From Candidula unifasciata (lineage: Eukaryota; Mollusca; Gastropoda; Stylommatophora; Geomitridae), in the NCBI GenBank assembly GCA_905116865.2, contig CAJHNH020000799.1, positions 15,001-79,000 on the forward strand: 64,000 nucleotides of DNA, written 5' to 3'. The notes under the pieces were generated by a model, which was not told where the DNA came from, made no database searches, and saw only the letters and a list, made by a program, of their open reading frames with translations. Positions within the stretch are counted from its first letter, which is position 1. Every line of letters starts with the position of its first letter. Both the position numbers and the translations under genes were made by a program. Positions 21,656 through 33,905 of the stretch are shown piece by piece.

Positions 21656-23243
21656 GCTTACTAATCGAATGTTGAGTGTTAAGTGAAGTAGCGACACTAC
21701 AACACATTCTACATTCTATTAAACGCTCCTGCTTCAACTTCATCATCTCAGATCAGAGTGCCCATTCCAATTGTCTACTTACATGACCTTTTGTTACATG
21801 TGAGCGCTCATGTTTCTTTACCTTACACGAAAATCATGGATCAGAGCAGTGTTCTTGCATCAGTGCAGTTCTATGACTGGACCATTGAGGTATTTATAAC
21901 GTTACCTAACCTTGTTTATTGTCCATTACCATTGCCATTTGTGACGGTGTTCTAGAGTCCATTCCTTCTCATATCATTGCCAAACACACATACTGTCTAG
22001 TCTTCTGTGGTACAAGCAGCGGGGTACCACTCATGAAAGTCACCATATCTCATTCGGTTGCGAGATTTTGTGGCGGTTTTCAAGGGCTCTCCTATGTTCT
22101 GGGGGTGTTATGCGATTCCTTTCTTCGCCGACTATGCACACCGCACAGAAAACTGGCTCACGCTCGTTATACGCAGTCGACACTGTGTCCCCGACGAAGG
22201 TGCGCAGGATTCATTTTTCAAATGTCTTTTCTGTGAACGACTGATGTTGTTGGAATGTATTGTTGTGAGTAGTTCAGGCGCCGCAGATGTCTGTGTGTAA
22301 GGGCAAAAGTGCTTCAGGGGAAAGTGCCGAAAAAGCGACGGTTGGTGAGCATCGAATCATTTTCGTTTTTTTGTATTTTTACATTTTTTAGCGTTGGCTC
22401 TCGGCTGTGGTGGATGTGCTTAGAACGTTAAAAAAAAAACACCCCTAAAACATAGGACAACCAGTTGGAACTGCCATAAAATCTCGCAGGCGAACGAGGT
22501 AGGGTGAGTTTCGCGAAATGTACCAGCAGCGTTTTCATTGTACATCAGTCTTGCGTTTCCTCGACTGTTGAGTGCCAGACAGAGCATCTGCTGACTTCCC
22601 ATCAGTAATGATTCTCTTCGCCCATGCTCATTGTTTCCTTGCTTCCAAAGTGCCCTGACCACATTATACTTATTCCTGCGTTGGCATTGCTTCGCTTACG
22701 TATTAGTAAGTGCACATTGAAGCCGGTTTAGGCATTTCCTTGTCTATTCATCTGATTTGTTCTAACCGTGTATTCTTTCAATGTATCCATACCCACAACA
22801 CATACTTCAAGCAGGTAGCTCAATATCTAAAAAGGAAAAGATAGATTCAAACATAACCAAACGTTTCTCCTGAAGACTGATGTATGACCGGAGAATACAA
22901 TGTACATGTTATTGATGATACAGCAACACATCAATCAATTTTTCTTAGACAAGAATTGTCTAAAGACATCTTTATTTAGCATAAAGTATATATTTCTTTC
23001 TTCAGCATCAAGTAATCATTGTTTCTATTCAGTATTTCACAATACTGTCAATAACCATGTTTTTTTTTTTTTTTAAAGTTCAAACTTCTGCAGGAACGCA
23101 CCTAAACTAGTGAATTTAGAATTATTCAACAGTGTTTTTACGAATAAGTAGAGTATGTTTACTTGGGTATTTCTACACTTGGTATACCTGTGTAAAGACG
23201 TAAATGCATATTAAATACACTTCTAATGTTGTATTTATTGATA
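21656..23243. other. Unassigned; no recognised gene
   Basis: A somewhat GC-richer patch (21960-22330) carries two overlapping plus-strand open frames of 105 and 80 codons, neither with a motif I know. I saw no clear splice sites. The remainder is AT-rich. Confidence 0.4.
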
Positions 23244-23425
23244 CAGCTAGCAACACCACGAGGCAGACCAAGAAGACGATGGAGAGATAATATCCAGACA
23301 GACCTGCCAACACTTAGTGTCACTAACTAGAAAGAGCGGACCAACCAGAGAGATGAATGGAGGCGGGTGATATCTGCAGCAATTAACCTAAAGGGCTCGA
23401 AATGCTGAAGAAGAAGAGGAAGTAA
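23244..23425 (+). pseudogene. LINE tail of the (GAA)n family
   Basis: Reads TPRGRPRRRWRDNIQTDLPT near 23257-23315, then DEWRRVISAAINLKGS near 23355-23400, a stop, and GAAGAAGAAGAGGAAG. Close to the minus-strand LINE at 57749-58015 (PRRRWRDYIQADLQTLGVTN). One in-frame stop. Confidence 0.8.
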
Positions 23426-23699
23426 CACTCACATGTACTGCTGTTCAGTATTTAAATTATGGTTAATTCGTCTGGGTCCATTCCAAAGAAATAAACGGGA
23501 GCGTGTGTGATTTTGTTAAATTGTCACTATATAAATACTGTTGCACACTGTTAGTATAAAGCTATTGTTATTTATATTTCATCTGCATTTTGTATTCGCT
23601 ATTTGTTACTTCTGTAAACAAAGATCTCAGTTCCTTAAGGCAATTTTCATCGGAGTTTGCGCAAAATTCGGATACAGAAGGTCAGTAATTATTGGATTA
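23426..23699. other. Unassigned AT-rich spacer
   Basis: Nothing recognised. Confidence 0.4.
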
Positions 23700-24030
23700 G
23701 TTCTTTTCTCACAGACTCACTGTCAGCCATACAGACTTTAGATTCCAAAACTTCCTCAAAGGTCCCGAGTAATTAGCATCCTTTGGATACTTTCTCCAGG
23801 TCATGCCGGTGGTTTGGAAAAAGAGCAGGCAGATAAACCGGTCAGTTTTGCACCACTTGGTGGTGAATTGATGTTTGGCAAGCTAAATATTATGAAAGAC
23901 CTTTGGGAGCAAGCGAACAGTGCGGAGGCACAGATACATCATTACGGTGTAAGGAACGGCCCGGCGAGGAGTTACCATGTGATCTGGCTAACGCTCGAAG
24001 CTCAACATAATACAATCAGACAGTTACTAA
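23700..24030 (+). pseudogene. LINE-N fragment: end of RNase H domain
   Basis: Reads ILSPGHAGGLEKEQADK near 23782-23832 (the RNase H PGHAG-GNE-AD motif with the conserved Gly-Asn lost), then FAPLGGELMFGKLNIMKDLW and ANSAEAQI to about 23940. The frame then degrades. Same order as 17955-18300 and 40831-41520. Confidence 0.75.
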
Positions 24031-24089
24031 TTCTCCCTCTATATGTCCTTTAAACACTGTGATAATTTACTGTTCCCACGTACTCACAA

Positions 24090-24733
24090 GAATTGTGTAA
24101 TGGTCTGTTCAGATGTACTTTCAACACTAATCCGTTCACAAGTCCTTTTAACACTCTGATAATTCTCTAAACACACGTACTTTCAACACACTAATGATTC
24201 TCTATCCACATGTGCTTTCAACACTCTGATAATTCTCTATCCACATGTACTTTCAACGCTCTGATAATTCTCTATCCACATGTACTTTCAACACTCTAAT
24301 AATTCTCTATTCCCATGTACTTTCAACACTCTGATGATCCTCTATCGACACGTAATTACAACTCTGATAATTCTCTATCCACGCGTACCTACAACACTCT
24401 AAAATTCTCTATCCACATGTACCTAGAACACTCTGATAATTCTCTATCCACATGTACTTACAACACTCTGATAATTCTCTATCCACATGTAACTACAACA
24501 ATCTGATAATTCTCTATCCACATGTACCTAGAACACTCTGATAATTCTCTATCCACATGTACTTTCAACACTCTGATAATTCTTTTTCCATGTGTACTTT
24601 CAACACTCTGATAATTCTCTATCCACATGTACTTACAACACTCTGATAATTCTTTATTCACATGTACTTACAACATTCAGATAATTCTCTATCCACATGT
24701 ACTTACAACACTCTGATATTTCTCTATCCACAT
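24090..24733. repeat. 35-bp minisatellite, left block
   Basis: Consensus unit begins CTCTGATAATTCTCTATCCA and ends CATGTACTTACAACA. For example, 24431 and 24466 begin successive 35-bp units. About 18 units, with early ones more degenerate. The array resumes at 25339 after a LINE insertion. Confidence 0.92.
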
Positions 24734-25338
24734 CTTATTCTTCTTTCGTTCGCATGAAATAAGTTGTCTATATCAACAGTTTTGTCTCTTGTATAAATTT
24801 CACTGTCGTTGTGTGTTCATTCAGTGGTCCATAAAGTTTACGTTCCACTGTTGTCCTTTCTGGCCAAAAGGTTTGCCTTAATGTGTCAAAATCGGTGCAG
24901 TCCTGGAGTACATGCTCGGCTGTCTGGGGCACATTTCCACAGGTGCACATGGCTGATACACCTATCTTGAATTTTGTGTACATGTGGTTACGTAATCTGC
25001 TGTGCCCTGTTCTAAGGCGGAGGATAATGACTTGTTTTCTGGTCTGTCCATAATAAAATAGTCGTCTTGTGCTAGGGCTGGTGGTTTCCTGATCGATTTA
25101 ATGATTCTTTTCTTTTGGTGGTATGTGACTGGTACACCCGGCTGCTCTTTTGTCGCACCTTTCCCTGCCAGTTGATCAGCTTTCTCATTTCCAGGCACTC
25201 CACAATGATACGGTATCCACTGCATTACGAGTCTCCGCTGAACGCTGAGTTGTGTCAGCAGTGTTTGCAATTCTGGTAGTTTCCTAGACTGGAGTGCTTC
25301 AAGTACTGATTTAGCATCTGTTAGCATTACCACACACA
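24734..25338 (-). mobile_element. 5'-truncated RNase H LINE inserted in the minisatellite
   Basis: The minus strand reads, 5' to 3', LTDAKSVLEAL near 25320-25288, LVMQWIPYHCGVPGNEKADQ near 25230-25175 (the RNase H region with the last catalytic Asp in KADQLAG), then after a frameshift near 24975 a CTCGNVPQTAEHVLQDC block near 24945-24890 (Cys/His finger-like end) and a stop at 24768. The 3' tail on its own strand is GAAAGAAGAATAAG. TATCCACAT stands at both junctions (24725-24733 and 25339-25347). The N-terminal half of RNase H and everything upstream are missing. Confidence 0.88.
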
Positions 25339-25545
25339 TATCCACATGTACTTACAACAATCTAATAATTCTCTATCGACATGTACTTACAACACTCTGA
25401 TAATTCTCTATCCACATGTATTTACAACACTCTGATAATTCTCTATCCACATGTACTTACAACACTGATAATTCTCTATCTACATACTTTTAACACTGAT
25501 AATTGTCTATACACATGTACTTTCAACACTCTGATAATGTACAGT
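25339..25545. repeat. 35-bp minisatellite, right block
   Basis: About five to six units continuing the array of 24090-24733 in the same phase after the LINE. Confidence 0.9.
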
Positions 25546-26086
25546 TCCCCTAAACCTAAAACATTCTTTTTTTCTAATGTCTGCACAGACGTACAGCAAT
25601 GGCCTTATCGGTCATCTTCGAACTCATACTTGATGAAAAAGAGTGGTCATTATCATCTTGATGGACAACACACACACACACACACAACAACAACTCACAG
25701 AGCAGATAAAGCTGTCTAAATGATAGAAACTATGTCTCCAGACATAAATAACATTGTCGCAACAATATTCTTGTCACGCCAGAAAAAATGTCGATACATC
25801 TAAAAGTGCATTTCAAAACCATAAAATCGATTTTGCATTAATATATTAAACATATTTCTTGTTCCCTGGTTAACTTTTTGAAGTCATTATAATTATATGT
25901 TCACTTATGTTTCCCCTCTCATAAGTTTCGTGTGTGTTGCAGTCAATAGTGCCTTTTCCTCTAGATCATTCTGTGTTTAGAAAGAGGCTTTATCATCCCA
26001 CTCTGTTATATAATTTTTTTTTAATTAGCATTGTCATTGAGTTTGATAAGTAATGTGTGTGTGTATATATAAGTATATATATGTAT

Positions 26087-26177
<91 letters not shown>

Positions 26178-26791
26178 ATGTCTGTGCTAGGTAGATATAT
26201 TATTATCAAAAATAAAAAATAATTGTATGGCTTTTTTTACAATTATAAGTTTCTGTTCCTCATGTGCTTATCTCAAACATCGGGAAAAAAGTCTTCATTG
26301 TTTGCCACGTTACGATAAGGGAAAATATCTGGAACAGGTTGTGACGATTGCAAAGATATGTGGATCATTACATTCAACACAGAAAGAGTCGTTACCGGAC
26401 CAATTCAAAATTACACAGACAAAGAAATCGAATCATACGGTGCGCCCACTTAGAAAGAATGCGTTGTGGTGCCATACCATACAGAGTGTACACCAAAAGA
26501 GAAAAAGAACATACAGATTAAAAGGTAGATCAAAAACCAAATGGAAAATACACCCAGAGAAACTTTTCAACAGCACGATGTGAATCTAGATGTAGAAGCT
26601 AATATCTCTCTCGACATCACAAGCTGTAACAGAGGAAGGGAAGAAGACGAAGTGGAAAAAGAAGTTGAATTCAGTTTAAATGGTTAATTTGTCTTGTATT
26701 GACAGCTGCTTTTTAATGGCACTAATATAACAGCCGCCAACATCGACGCTGGAACAGTGGAAGAAAGATTTTCATTACCTTTTGTTAGGGC
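25546..26791. other. Unassigned AT-rich DNA with (TA)n array and a weak LINE-tail trace
   Basis: (TA)n at 26063-26170. Near 26303-26362 the plus strand reads DKGKYLEQVVTIAKICG, reminiscent of the KLEHLVTTAKI block of LINE tails, but the surroundings do not match. The 118-codon open frame there (26227-26583) is not a recognised gene. Confidence 0.4.
26063..26170. repeat. (TA)n microsatellite
   Basis: Nearly pure TA run, with a few G interruptions at its left end. Confidence 0.95.
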
Positions 26792-27010
26792 GGTCGGCGT
26801 CTGTGGCTCAGGCGTTGCGCCCTCTCTTCGTAAAGCCGGGGTGCCGGGTTCGATCCCAGCTGCGGTCCTTGTGGCCTGCGTCAATTTCCACAGTGGTATC
26901 AAGAAGCCGACCGACCTAAAGGCAATGGCAAACTACTAGACCTAAATTTGCCTAGGAAAACAACAATAGCCAATGATGGGGTTGGTTTTGCAACATCCTG
27001 TAAAGTATAC
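26792..27010 (+). mobile_element. SINE3 copy (tRNA-like head)
   Basis: Box A TGGCTCAGGCG (26804-26814) and box B GTTCGATCC (26848-26856). The body (GAAGCCGACCGACCTAAAGG, CCTAAATTTGCC, GTTGGTTTTGCAACATCCTG) matches the minus-strand copy at 47637-47850. The head resembles that of SINE-A (GGCGTC-GTGGCT-AGGCGTTG) although the bodies differ. Confidence 0.85.
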
Positions 27011-27482
27011 GTAAATAACAACCAGCTGCTTTGTAAAGAGCACTAGTGACCCATGGTCTCTACCCTTCCAAAACCAAACAACCAAACCAACAGCCATGCA
27101 AAGAAAGACTATTTAAAGCACATATGTATTCAAATATATTATCACATTACGTTGACACACAGAACATTATTATTAATATACTAATAGTATTATTATTATC
27201 AATATAACTTTTATTATACAGTTCACAAGATAAACCCTTCTGAGATTCTAGAACAAGTGTAAGGTTGCTCACATCCCGCAACCCCGTCCGCACATTACTA
27301 ATGTTTTCTTTGTATCAGCGTCCCTGCCTTTCAATCGTTGTGAAGTACCTTGCTGACTGGCATGGATTAACGCGCTACTTCCCATTTTCCCATCTCCAAC
27401 ATCTTTTACAAGTTGTTGTGCTGACCCATTTTCACGGAATGACACAAGGATGTCAAGAGCCTTCTCCCTCTGGTCCTCCTCC

Positions 27483-27548
<66 letters not shown>

Positions 27549-28404
27549 TTCTCTCTCTGCCTTTAAATCTGTTCATGCCAAAAACATGGCTGCCTTTTTC
27601 AGATGGTTGTGATAAGTTAGGTGTTTTCCTGTCTTAGCTTCTTTTTTTTTTTAAACGATTTAATTGCCCTAAAAAGTGAATTTGACCGTTTTCCGATTGT
27701 CACACACAATCAGCAAGGTTTCTTTCATGAGTCGGAACGACTGCCTAAATTAAATTTAGTGTCAAATAGGTCTACACTTTAAAGTATACAGATTAGCATG
27801 CAACTATCGCAGTTGAATATAGGTAATATTTTAACTGGTTATATAGATTTATAAAATATGCACACACATGAAAAAAATTTTAACACACACACACGCACAC
27901 TCACACACTCACACACACACACACACGCAGGCACGCACGCACTCACGCACGCATGTAAGCTGGATACAATGGGTTAATATTCTAGTTAGAGGAAAAGATG
28001 GAACACAGAAAAGCATGGCTTATCGTGAGTAGCAAACAGAAGGAAGCTCTGCTGACCGTCGTTACGTAAGCGAAAGGAAGACGAAGAAAGCATGGATAAA
28101 AAGGTTTAAAAAGAAAACTGAGGTACTGCAGAAAATGTGGATTATAAATACACAGCCTCGGTTTTGATAGTGCCCATACATATGATATGTCATGTCAATA
28201 ATCGTAGGTTATTATGTTTGACATCCCATGCACTCACCAGATTCAATGAACAAATCATTGTTGTTGTTTGCCTAGTTAGACATAAGAGTCTACGCTAACC
28301 AAATTCGCACATTTATGATGATGATGATGATGAAAATGAAAGTAAAAGAGGTGTAACAGTTTTCAAGGAACAAGTAGTTTACGTAGTAGTAGTAGTACAT
28401 TTTA
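27011..28404. other. Unassigned DNA with microsatellites
   Basis: Contains (CT)n at 27487-27558, CA-rich repeats at 27880-27955 and an orphan (ATG)n run at 28314-28333. No gene recognised. Confidence 0.4.
27487..27558. repeat. (CT)n microsatellite
   Basis: About 70 bp of CT with one ATTT interruption near its end. Confidence 0.95.
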
Positions 28405-28606
28405 CCTCACTAGGACATCAAACAAGCGATAAACACCCGATGACACAAAGTGCCACCATGTGGATGTGTTTCACTTGTGAAGAGGTCCCTGAAACCGCGT
28501 TCAGCCATTAGACCATATTTATGGCCGGGCTATATTGCGGCTCCCTGGCAGGAGCCAGCATGGGGCTTCAAAATAAAAATAAATTGCATCTTGTAAGGGG
28601 ACGGCT
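28405..28606 (-). repeat. Repeat H, longest uninterrupted copy
   Basis: The minus strand begins GCCGTCCCCTTACAAGATGC, passes GAAGCCCCATGCTGG, ATATAGCCCGGCC and CAGGGACCTCTTCAC, then CACTTTGTGTCATCGGGTGT and TTATCGCTTG, and ends near a (TAC)n-like tail (28384-28397). It matches 38705-38800 joined to 39541-39650, so it shows what that copy looked like before a LINE split it. Confidence 0.75.
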
Positions 28607-28934
28607 AGTTTTAAGTGAGTAATTTACGTACGTTACGGTGAGATAAGACTTAATTTGGATAACGAAACTTGATATTTATTGAAATATTTCGCTTCTGTTA
28701 ATGAAATTTGGCTATGAAATGACCTCTTCTTTAATTATTATTAACACATGTTAAATATATTGTCCACGAAAAAAAGACTGAACAACGTCACCAGCCGGAA
28801 AGGATGTTTAATCTGCCTAGAAACTCCTAACATATATTTTCTGTTTTTCTGTTTCGACAGTCAAATAGCATTACGAAGGCGATTTTATAGTAAAGTAATG
28901 GACCCTGTTCCATGGCTTTGAGCGTATTTTGAGG
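28607..28934. other. Unassigned AT-rich spacer
   Basis: Nothing recognised. Confidence 0.4.
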
Positions 28935-29163
28935 AGAAACTGGCCGAACGGTTAGAATGCTGTGCTCTCGAACGGGAGACACGGGTTCGAATCCTTGGTA
29001 AGGCTGGGGATATTTTTCTGTCCAGGGCAAAAAAAAAAAAAAAAAAAAAAATCCTCACCTGCACAGTAATGGCGACAACACTAGCCATGGGGTCGTAAAT
29101 CCTCTGGCTCAACACCCACCCCACCCTCCAACCCCTGCCTACACCGCAAAAGTGGTATACTAA
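28935..29163 (+). mobile_element. SINE2, longest copy
   Basis: Head: TGGCCGAACGGTTAGAATGC with box B GGGTTCGAATCC. Then GGCTGGGGATATTTTTCTGT, CCAGGGC and an internal A-run (29030-29050), ATCCTCACCTGCACAGTAAT, CACTAGCCATGGGGTCG, and the 3' part TAAATCCTCTGGCTCAACAC to GCCTACACCGCAAAAGTGG. This 3' part is the segment that became a tandem array at 11882-12061. Confidence 0.85.
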
Positions 29164-29884
29164 AGTCAGTTTTGAGCGTATTCTGCTTTTGGTGCTAGCC
29201 CTTGATTTTATAGACCAATGGGCCTGGGTGAGTGATTGGTCAACATCATACCTTTGTTTACATGACTTTTACCCGGTACACATTTAAGGCTGTGCCGACG
29301 TGAGAGCCAGCATCATATTCGAAAAAGTCCATCTCCGATCGCATTTGAACCAACGTCTATTCGATCCTGAGGGGAGCGTCTAGTCATAACAAAACGCCGG
29401 CTTATAGATGTTATTGTATAGAGCAACGTTTTCTTGATAAAATATTAATGTAATTCCGCAAATATAATGCACCGAAATATTACTGTGTGCAGAATCTTAA
29501 CGATATTGGCTCTGTCAGAGGGGAAAACATATTATCTAGTTAGAAAAACTGTAGAATAAGAAAAGTCTCAGACTGGGAAAATTTGCAGAAAAGAGGCAGG
29601 GCAAATTAAAAAAGTCCTGCACAAAAAAAAAAAAAAAGCCAGACGGCATTATCCGGTTAAATCCCGTGGCCCTGGCGAAACGTTGGCTGTTGAATGCAGA
29701 TTAACAGGGATTACATGTTCTTGTATAAAGTCATCTGGCGTTCCAGCGGTCTTATATCTGTAACATTTTTAAGAAAACATCCACAGCTCTGGTGAGTCCT
29801 GTCTATATGAATCGTGGGTTGAGTCGTGTGGCATTACAGCATGTTTAGATGTTCAGTGTAGGTTCAGTTCTACGTTATATTCTG
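29164..29884. other. Unassigned DNA
   Basis: Nothing recognised apart from an A-run at 29622-29637. Confidence 0.4.
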
Positions 29885-30480
29885 TTCATCTTCGTTCACG
29901 GGCTATGAATTACGGCGGAGGGTCCTGGTAGATCGTCCATTTGGACGTTTCGCTTTGACCTGGACATGAGTTTTGCGTGTACAACCGTTTTACTGGCTGT
30001 TGCCGTTCCCTGCCTCACTAGCAGATGTACTCCGATTTCGAGGGAAGTCGTCAGGCCTATCTCTAGGATGACTGTGGCCATTATTGTGTGTGGGTCAAGA
30101 TGTTGCCTTGTTTTTGTCGTGTCCTCTTTGTCCCTTTGTCTACTGGTGTTGCCTCTGGAGTACCTCCTCCAACCCCACCCCTTGGGGCAGCCATATGTAG
30201 TATGGTTGGCCTTAAAGGAAAGGCAGGGACAGATCATATGCATTTCCCGCCATCCGAAGAGGTTTCCGTGAAAGCAGAGCCGACACATGACGCTCTGGTT
30301 TTGGGCTCACCCAAGGAATTGTCACGTGCTGCACATGACTGCTTAACATCACAACCGTATTAGGCTTCCCGCTCGACACGGGCCGCGCCCTCCGGAGATT
30401 AGAGGGGAGCACCCCGCGGGCTCTGGACTTTTGTGACCACACGAATAGGTACATTCTTTTTCGTCGCATGTTACACATAT
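29885..30480 (-). mobile_element. R2 retroposon, complete copy
   Basis: Matches 35938-36500 along its length. On the minus strand it starts TGCGACGAAAAAGAATGTAC, passes TGGTCACAAAAGTCC, CGGTTGTGATGTTAAGCAG, GCCGGCTCTG-like and GGCCACAGTCATCCTAGAG, and enters the module shared with R1 (CCTCGAAATCGGAGTACATC, GGTTGTACACGC), ending AGCCCGTGAACGAAGATGAA. Minus-strand frames include a 130-codon open frame (29896-30288) with no known motif. Comparable frames appear in the other copy, but selection cannot be judged by eye. Confidence 0.75.
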
Positions 30481-30959
30481 TCAACGTGAACTTAGAACGA
30501 CAGAATGGAGAATAATGCGTCAGGTAAGTCTTTATCTTTTAGGTCCCAAAACTCGCGAGTGGTGTCTCTGGGTGCAGAAATGTTAACTTTTTTTTCTTCA
30601 AATCAGTACGATTTATGATGGTCAGCTTGCTCGTGTGACGTAGAATATATCTTTGTCGGGCTTTGCCAGCCGATGGACAGTTGCTGTGGTGGTGTACCTC
30701 AGCACGGTGACAGTGACGGTGAGGGTCGGCAGAGGATGTACATACAAGGTCCGACAATTAGGTAATGAGACTGATTTTATTATGGCTAAGACAAAAACGC
30801 CATCTGTGAAGCAAAGCATGGAATCTAAAGAGACAACATTCATCTATGATCTATCAACTTTTCATCTATAACAGACACAAAAAAGCAGCCATTTTGTTGA
30901 CCTAGTCAGAGGTGTATCGTTACGTAATTAGCTTGGAGCAAACAGCTAACGTTAAATGA
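30481..30959. other. Unassigned DNA
   Basis: Open frames of about 70 codons on both strands have no recognised motif. Confidence 0.4.
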
Positions 30960-31206
30960 TTTTGAAACTTAAAAGAAAAGCGCCATTGGAACAGTTGACT
31001 TGATGCAACAAGTTTATCGGGATAATTGTTTATCTCGTCCTTACATTTGAGGGTGGTATTCAAAATTCAAAAGTGGTGAGGAAATGATTACTAATGCACC
31101 TAGACCTGGACGCCATATTTCTGTTCGTAATAATGAACTCATTGCAAAAGTCAGAGAACGAATACAAGAAGATCATTGTTTTACAAAGAGGATGATGGTT
31201 GATTAA
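30960..31206 (+). pseudogene. mariner-like transposase N-terminal relic
   Basis: In one frame (30991 onward): MQQVYRDNCLSRPYI, stop, GWYSKFKSGEEMITNAPRPG, RHISVRNNELIAKVRERIQ, EDHCFTKRMMVD, stop. The order helix-turn-helix, W-x-FK-G, PRPGR linker, second helix-turn-helix is the paired DNA-binding domain of mariner/SETMAR-type transposases (family pattern YGDEALSR-FEW-RFKEG-RSGRPS). The catalytic domain is absent. Two stops in an otherwise single frame. Confidence 0.8.
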
Positions 31207-33694
31207 TCTGGTGGTAAAAAAAAAAAACATTCATAATATTTTGGTGCAAGATTTTGATTGTTAGATCGTGCCACTTACAGTATTAATGCACAAGGCGCTT
31301 ACATTGAATAAAATACAGGTTATATCTTCAACTGTTGATTATTTTAATTTTTATTAAATTAGTCTCAAGATTTTTTCTTCCACGCGTTTGTGGGCAGGCT
31401 GATGAGAGCCAGAAAAGACAGTACACCTCTCGGGGTAGCCAACTCTGAGATCCTTTGACAGCTCTGGTAATGCTCATTTGAGACATTATCCGTGGAGCAC
31501 GACTAGGAGGTGCAGCATGAGTCTTGATAAGGCTCAGTAAAACCAGAAGATTAAAGGGCTGACGCCCGAGTGAGGTACAGAGTATCTCCTTATACACATT
31601 ACAACAGACGTAACTTTCTCTCACCCCTGCGACAAAGGTCACCCCGCACCACGCTCTTAGCTTTCTGAGGCTGTGAGCTCCGGCTAAAGGTCATGATTCG
31701 CCAAACACGTCTGGAACTTGGTCTTGTTTAAGGACTTGAATAACTGGTATTGGAAAATATATATATATATTCACACATACACACACACACTCACTCACAT
31801 ATAGGCACGCAAATGTACACATACTCGTGAGGGGGGGGGGGGGATATCAGAGGTCCGGGTGAATGAGACTGGATAACCCTGATAATGTCCCCAGTCATAA
31901 TGGTAGCCAGTGGGACGACCAGATAACACGATGAGTGCCCACTCATCAATACAAGAATATTTATCTAGCACTGTGTGCCTGATGTGCCTAAGGATTGGTA
32001 TGAATCCTTTAGCTTAATTACTCCCCAGCTGAGCTATCCTAAACGAGTTAGCAGGAAATGTAGATCATTGATCGTTGAATACCATCGCGTCGACCGTAGT
32101 ATATTAGACGATGTAGTGAGAGGTAGCCGAGCGGGAAATTGGGGGGGGGGAGGGGGGGGGGTGAGTGAGCTAGCCCTCAAGGGGGCATACGCCATGTCTA
32201 AGTGTATAATAACAGTAGCAGTAGTGGTATTGCTTCCTATTAATATGGGTAATAAGCGGGTTTACTCTTTTTAGTCGCACGAAGTGTTTGCTTTTCACAA
32301 CAGTTTGCTGTTGCAATTTCCTCTATGTGTACATAGAAGGAATACACTTCTCTCGCTTAGCTACCGAGCTGAATGCATAGCGAGAAACTGTGAGCTGTGG
32401 ATTTTATTTGCAGTGCTTTGTGACTGTGCCACGTGTGCTTTGTATTGTCAACTGCAGATTTTTAAAGAAAAATGGTGAGTGGCATGTTGCCAAATAACTT
32501 GTGGTGCCTTATACGATTGATTGCGTGTGCAACTACTGATCTGTTATAACTGCTGCTTTCATCAAAGCTGAACTGTACTTAAAGTTTTGCACAATTTATG
32601 TTGCACTTTTGACTCCTGCCTTCTGCATCTAAAGCGTGTGCATGTTGTTAAATTTGCTAAGACTGCAGTCTGTGTCATTTTTTTAAAGAAAGACTGGGGG
32701 ACATTCTGTGTCGTTTTCCTTGGCACAAAAGTAGCAACTATCTGATTATTTGAGGAGCAGTTGCAGCAGAACTATATATTATTATTATTTTTATTATTAT
32801 TATAAATAATAAGTAGTAATAGTAGAATGCAAAAATATTTTTTTTTAAACAGATGCTTTAAAAAAAAGAATAAAAAACTCGAAATAATATGAAAAGTGTC
32901 TGCAAACAAATTAAAGCAATGTATGTATATCAAATTAAAAACAAAAACAACTTTAAGTGACATTAAAAGTGTCTGCAAACACCTTTTAAAGAGTACTTCT
33001 TCTTCTTGCCCTTAAGTTATTCTATGAAAGTTGAGCTAAGACTTTTTTTTTCTAATTAATTTTTGTTGTTGTTGTTCGGGGTGGTCTGGGAAAGGAGGCA
33101 CGGGTATCTCAAAGGTGTCTAAACTGCCACGTTTGGTAGTCCCGGCGTTCTGCTCTAGAGTGAAACATATCTGACACTGCGGTATTACATTAGACAAAAC
33201 TACCACCCCACCCCCTCCCATTTTTTCTTTCTCTATGAATTGCGGTTAATCACAAGCCTAAATGGAAAAAAAAATACTCTAGATAACCTCTCAGAACTTA
33301 TATAATAATACCTTAAAAGTGCCGCACGAAGAGAGTCCAGCTAAGACGTAGATAACTGAACTCAGACGAAACACAGACACACAGGAAAGTACGCGAACAT
33401 CATCAGTGGCTGATGAGGCTGGCTGTTTATTTGCTCTAGTGCTCCGTTTATTATCTCACCAATCGATGGACATCTTATTACAGAATGTAAAGTTATTAAA
33501 ATGACAGAAGGGGGGAACATCAAAGGGTAAACTCTTTTTAATATCTGGTCGAGAAATATTTGCTTCTAATCTGAAGAGACTTATCTATCCACGTCTCTAT
33601 TAGTGAAATTTTATCTCTGTCATTATGTAACATCAGAGAATTGCGTTTCCAGACGGTTATGGAGAAAATGACATTAGTCAAATATTATACATTA
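31207..33694. other. Unassigned DNA, 2.5 kb
   Basis: No TE protein or SINE recognised. Contains G runs (31830-31842, 32142-32161), a short (TA)n (31752-31762) and a (TTA)n-rich patch (32777-32810). The open frames (31328-31642, 31975-32274, 32284-32478, 33036-33221) have no motif. Confidence 0.4.
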
Positions 33695-33905
33695 TATGGG
33701 AGCAGCCGCGGTGTAGATTCTAGATACTCGCCGGTGGATCTGAGTGTCGTGGGTTTAAATCCAAACAGAGCAGGACATTTTTGTAATAGCCCTGGCATTC
33801 AGGCCGACTTAGCTTTAAATGGGTACAAGGTAATGTTCTAGGAACCAGGAGCGGTCACCATGAAATTAACTACATCAGAACTGATTAGTTAAAGCTCGCA
33901 TTCGA
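33695..33905 (+). mobile_element. SINE related to SINE-A/B body (variant C), degraded
   Basis: The tRNA-like head is GCAGCCGCGGTGTAGATTCT with box B GTGGGTTTAAATCC. Downstream, GCCGACTTAGCTTTAAATGG and GTACAAGG correspond to the GGTCGACCCAGCCT-AAATGGGTACCAGG body of SINE-A/B, and GAAATTAACTACATC to their GCTGACTACATC segment. Confidence 0.65.

Noticed and set aside
21919..22300. Overlapping open frames of 105 and 80 codons in a GC-richer patch
   Set aside because: No recognisable domain, the two frames conflict, and no convincing splice sites were seen. Left as unassigned.
24090..25545. CRISPR-like array of regular repeats
   Set aside because: The 35-bp units are directly tandem with no unique spacers, and the setting is eukaryotic.
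26021..26209. Ile/Tyr-rich small proteins (also at 48537-48826 and 56531-56716)
   Set aside because: Translations of (TA)n microsatellites.
26227..26583. 118-codon frame with a faint LINE-tail resemblance
   Set aside because: Only about 17 residues resemble the LINE block; the flanks do not follow the family order.
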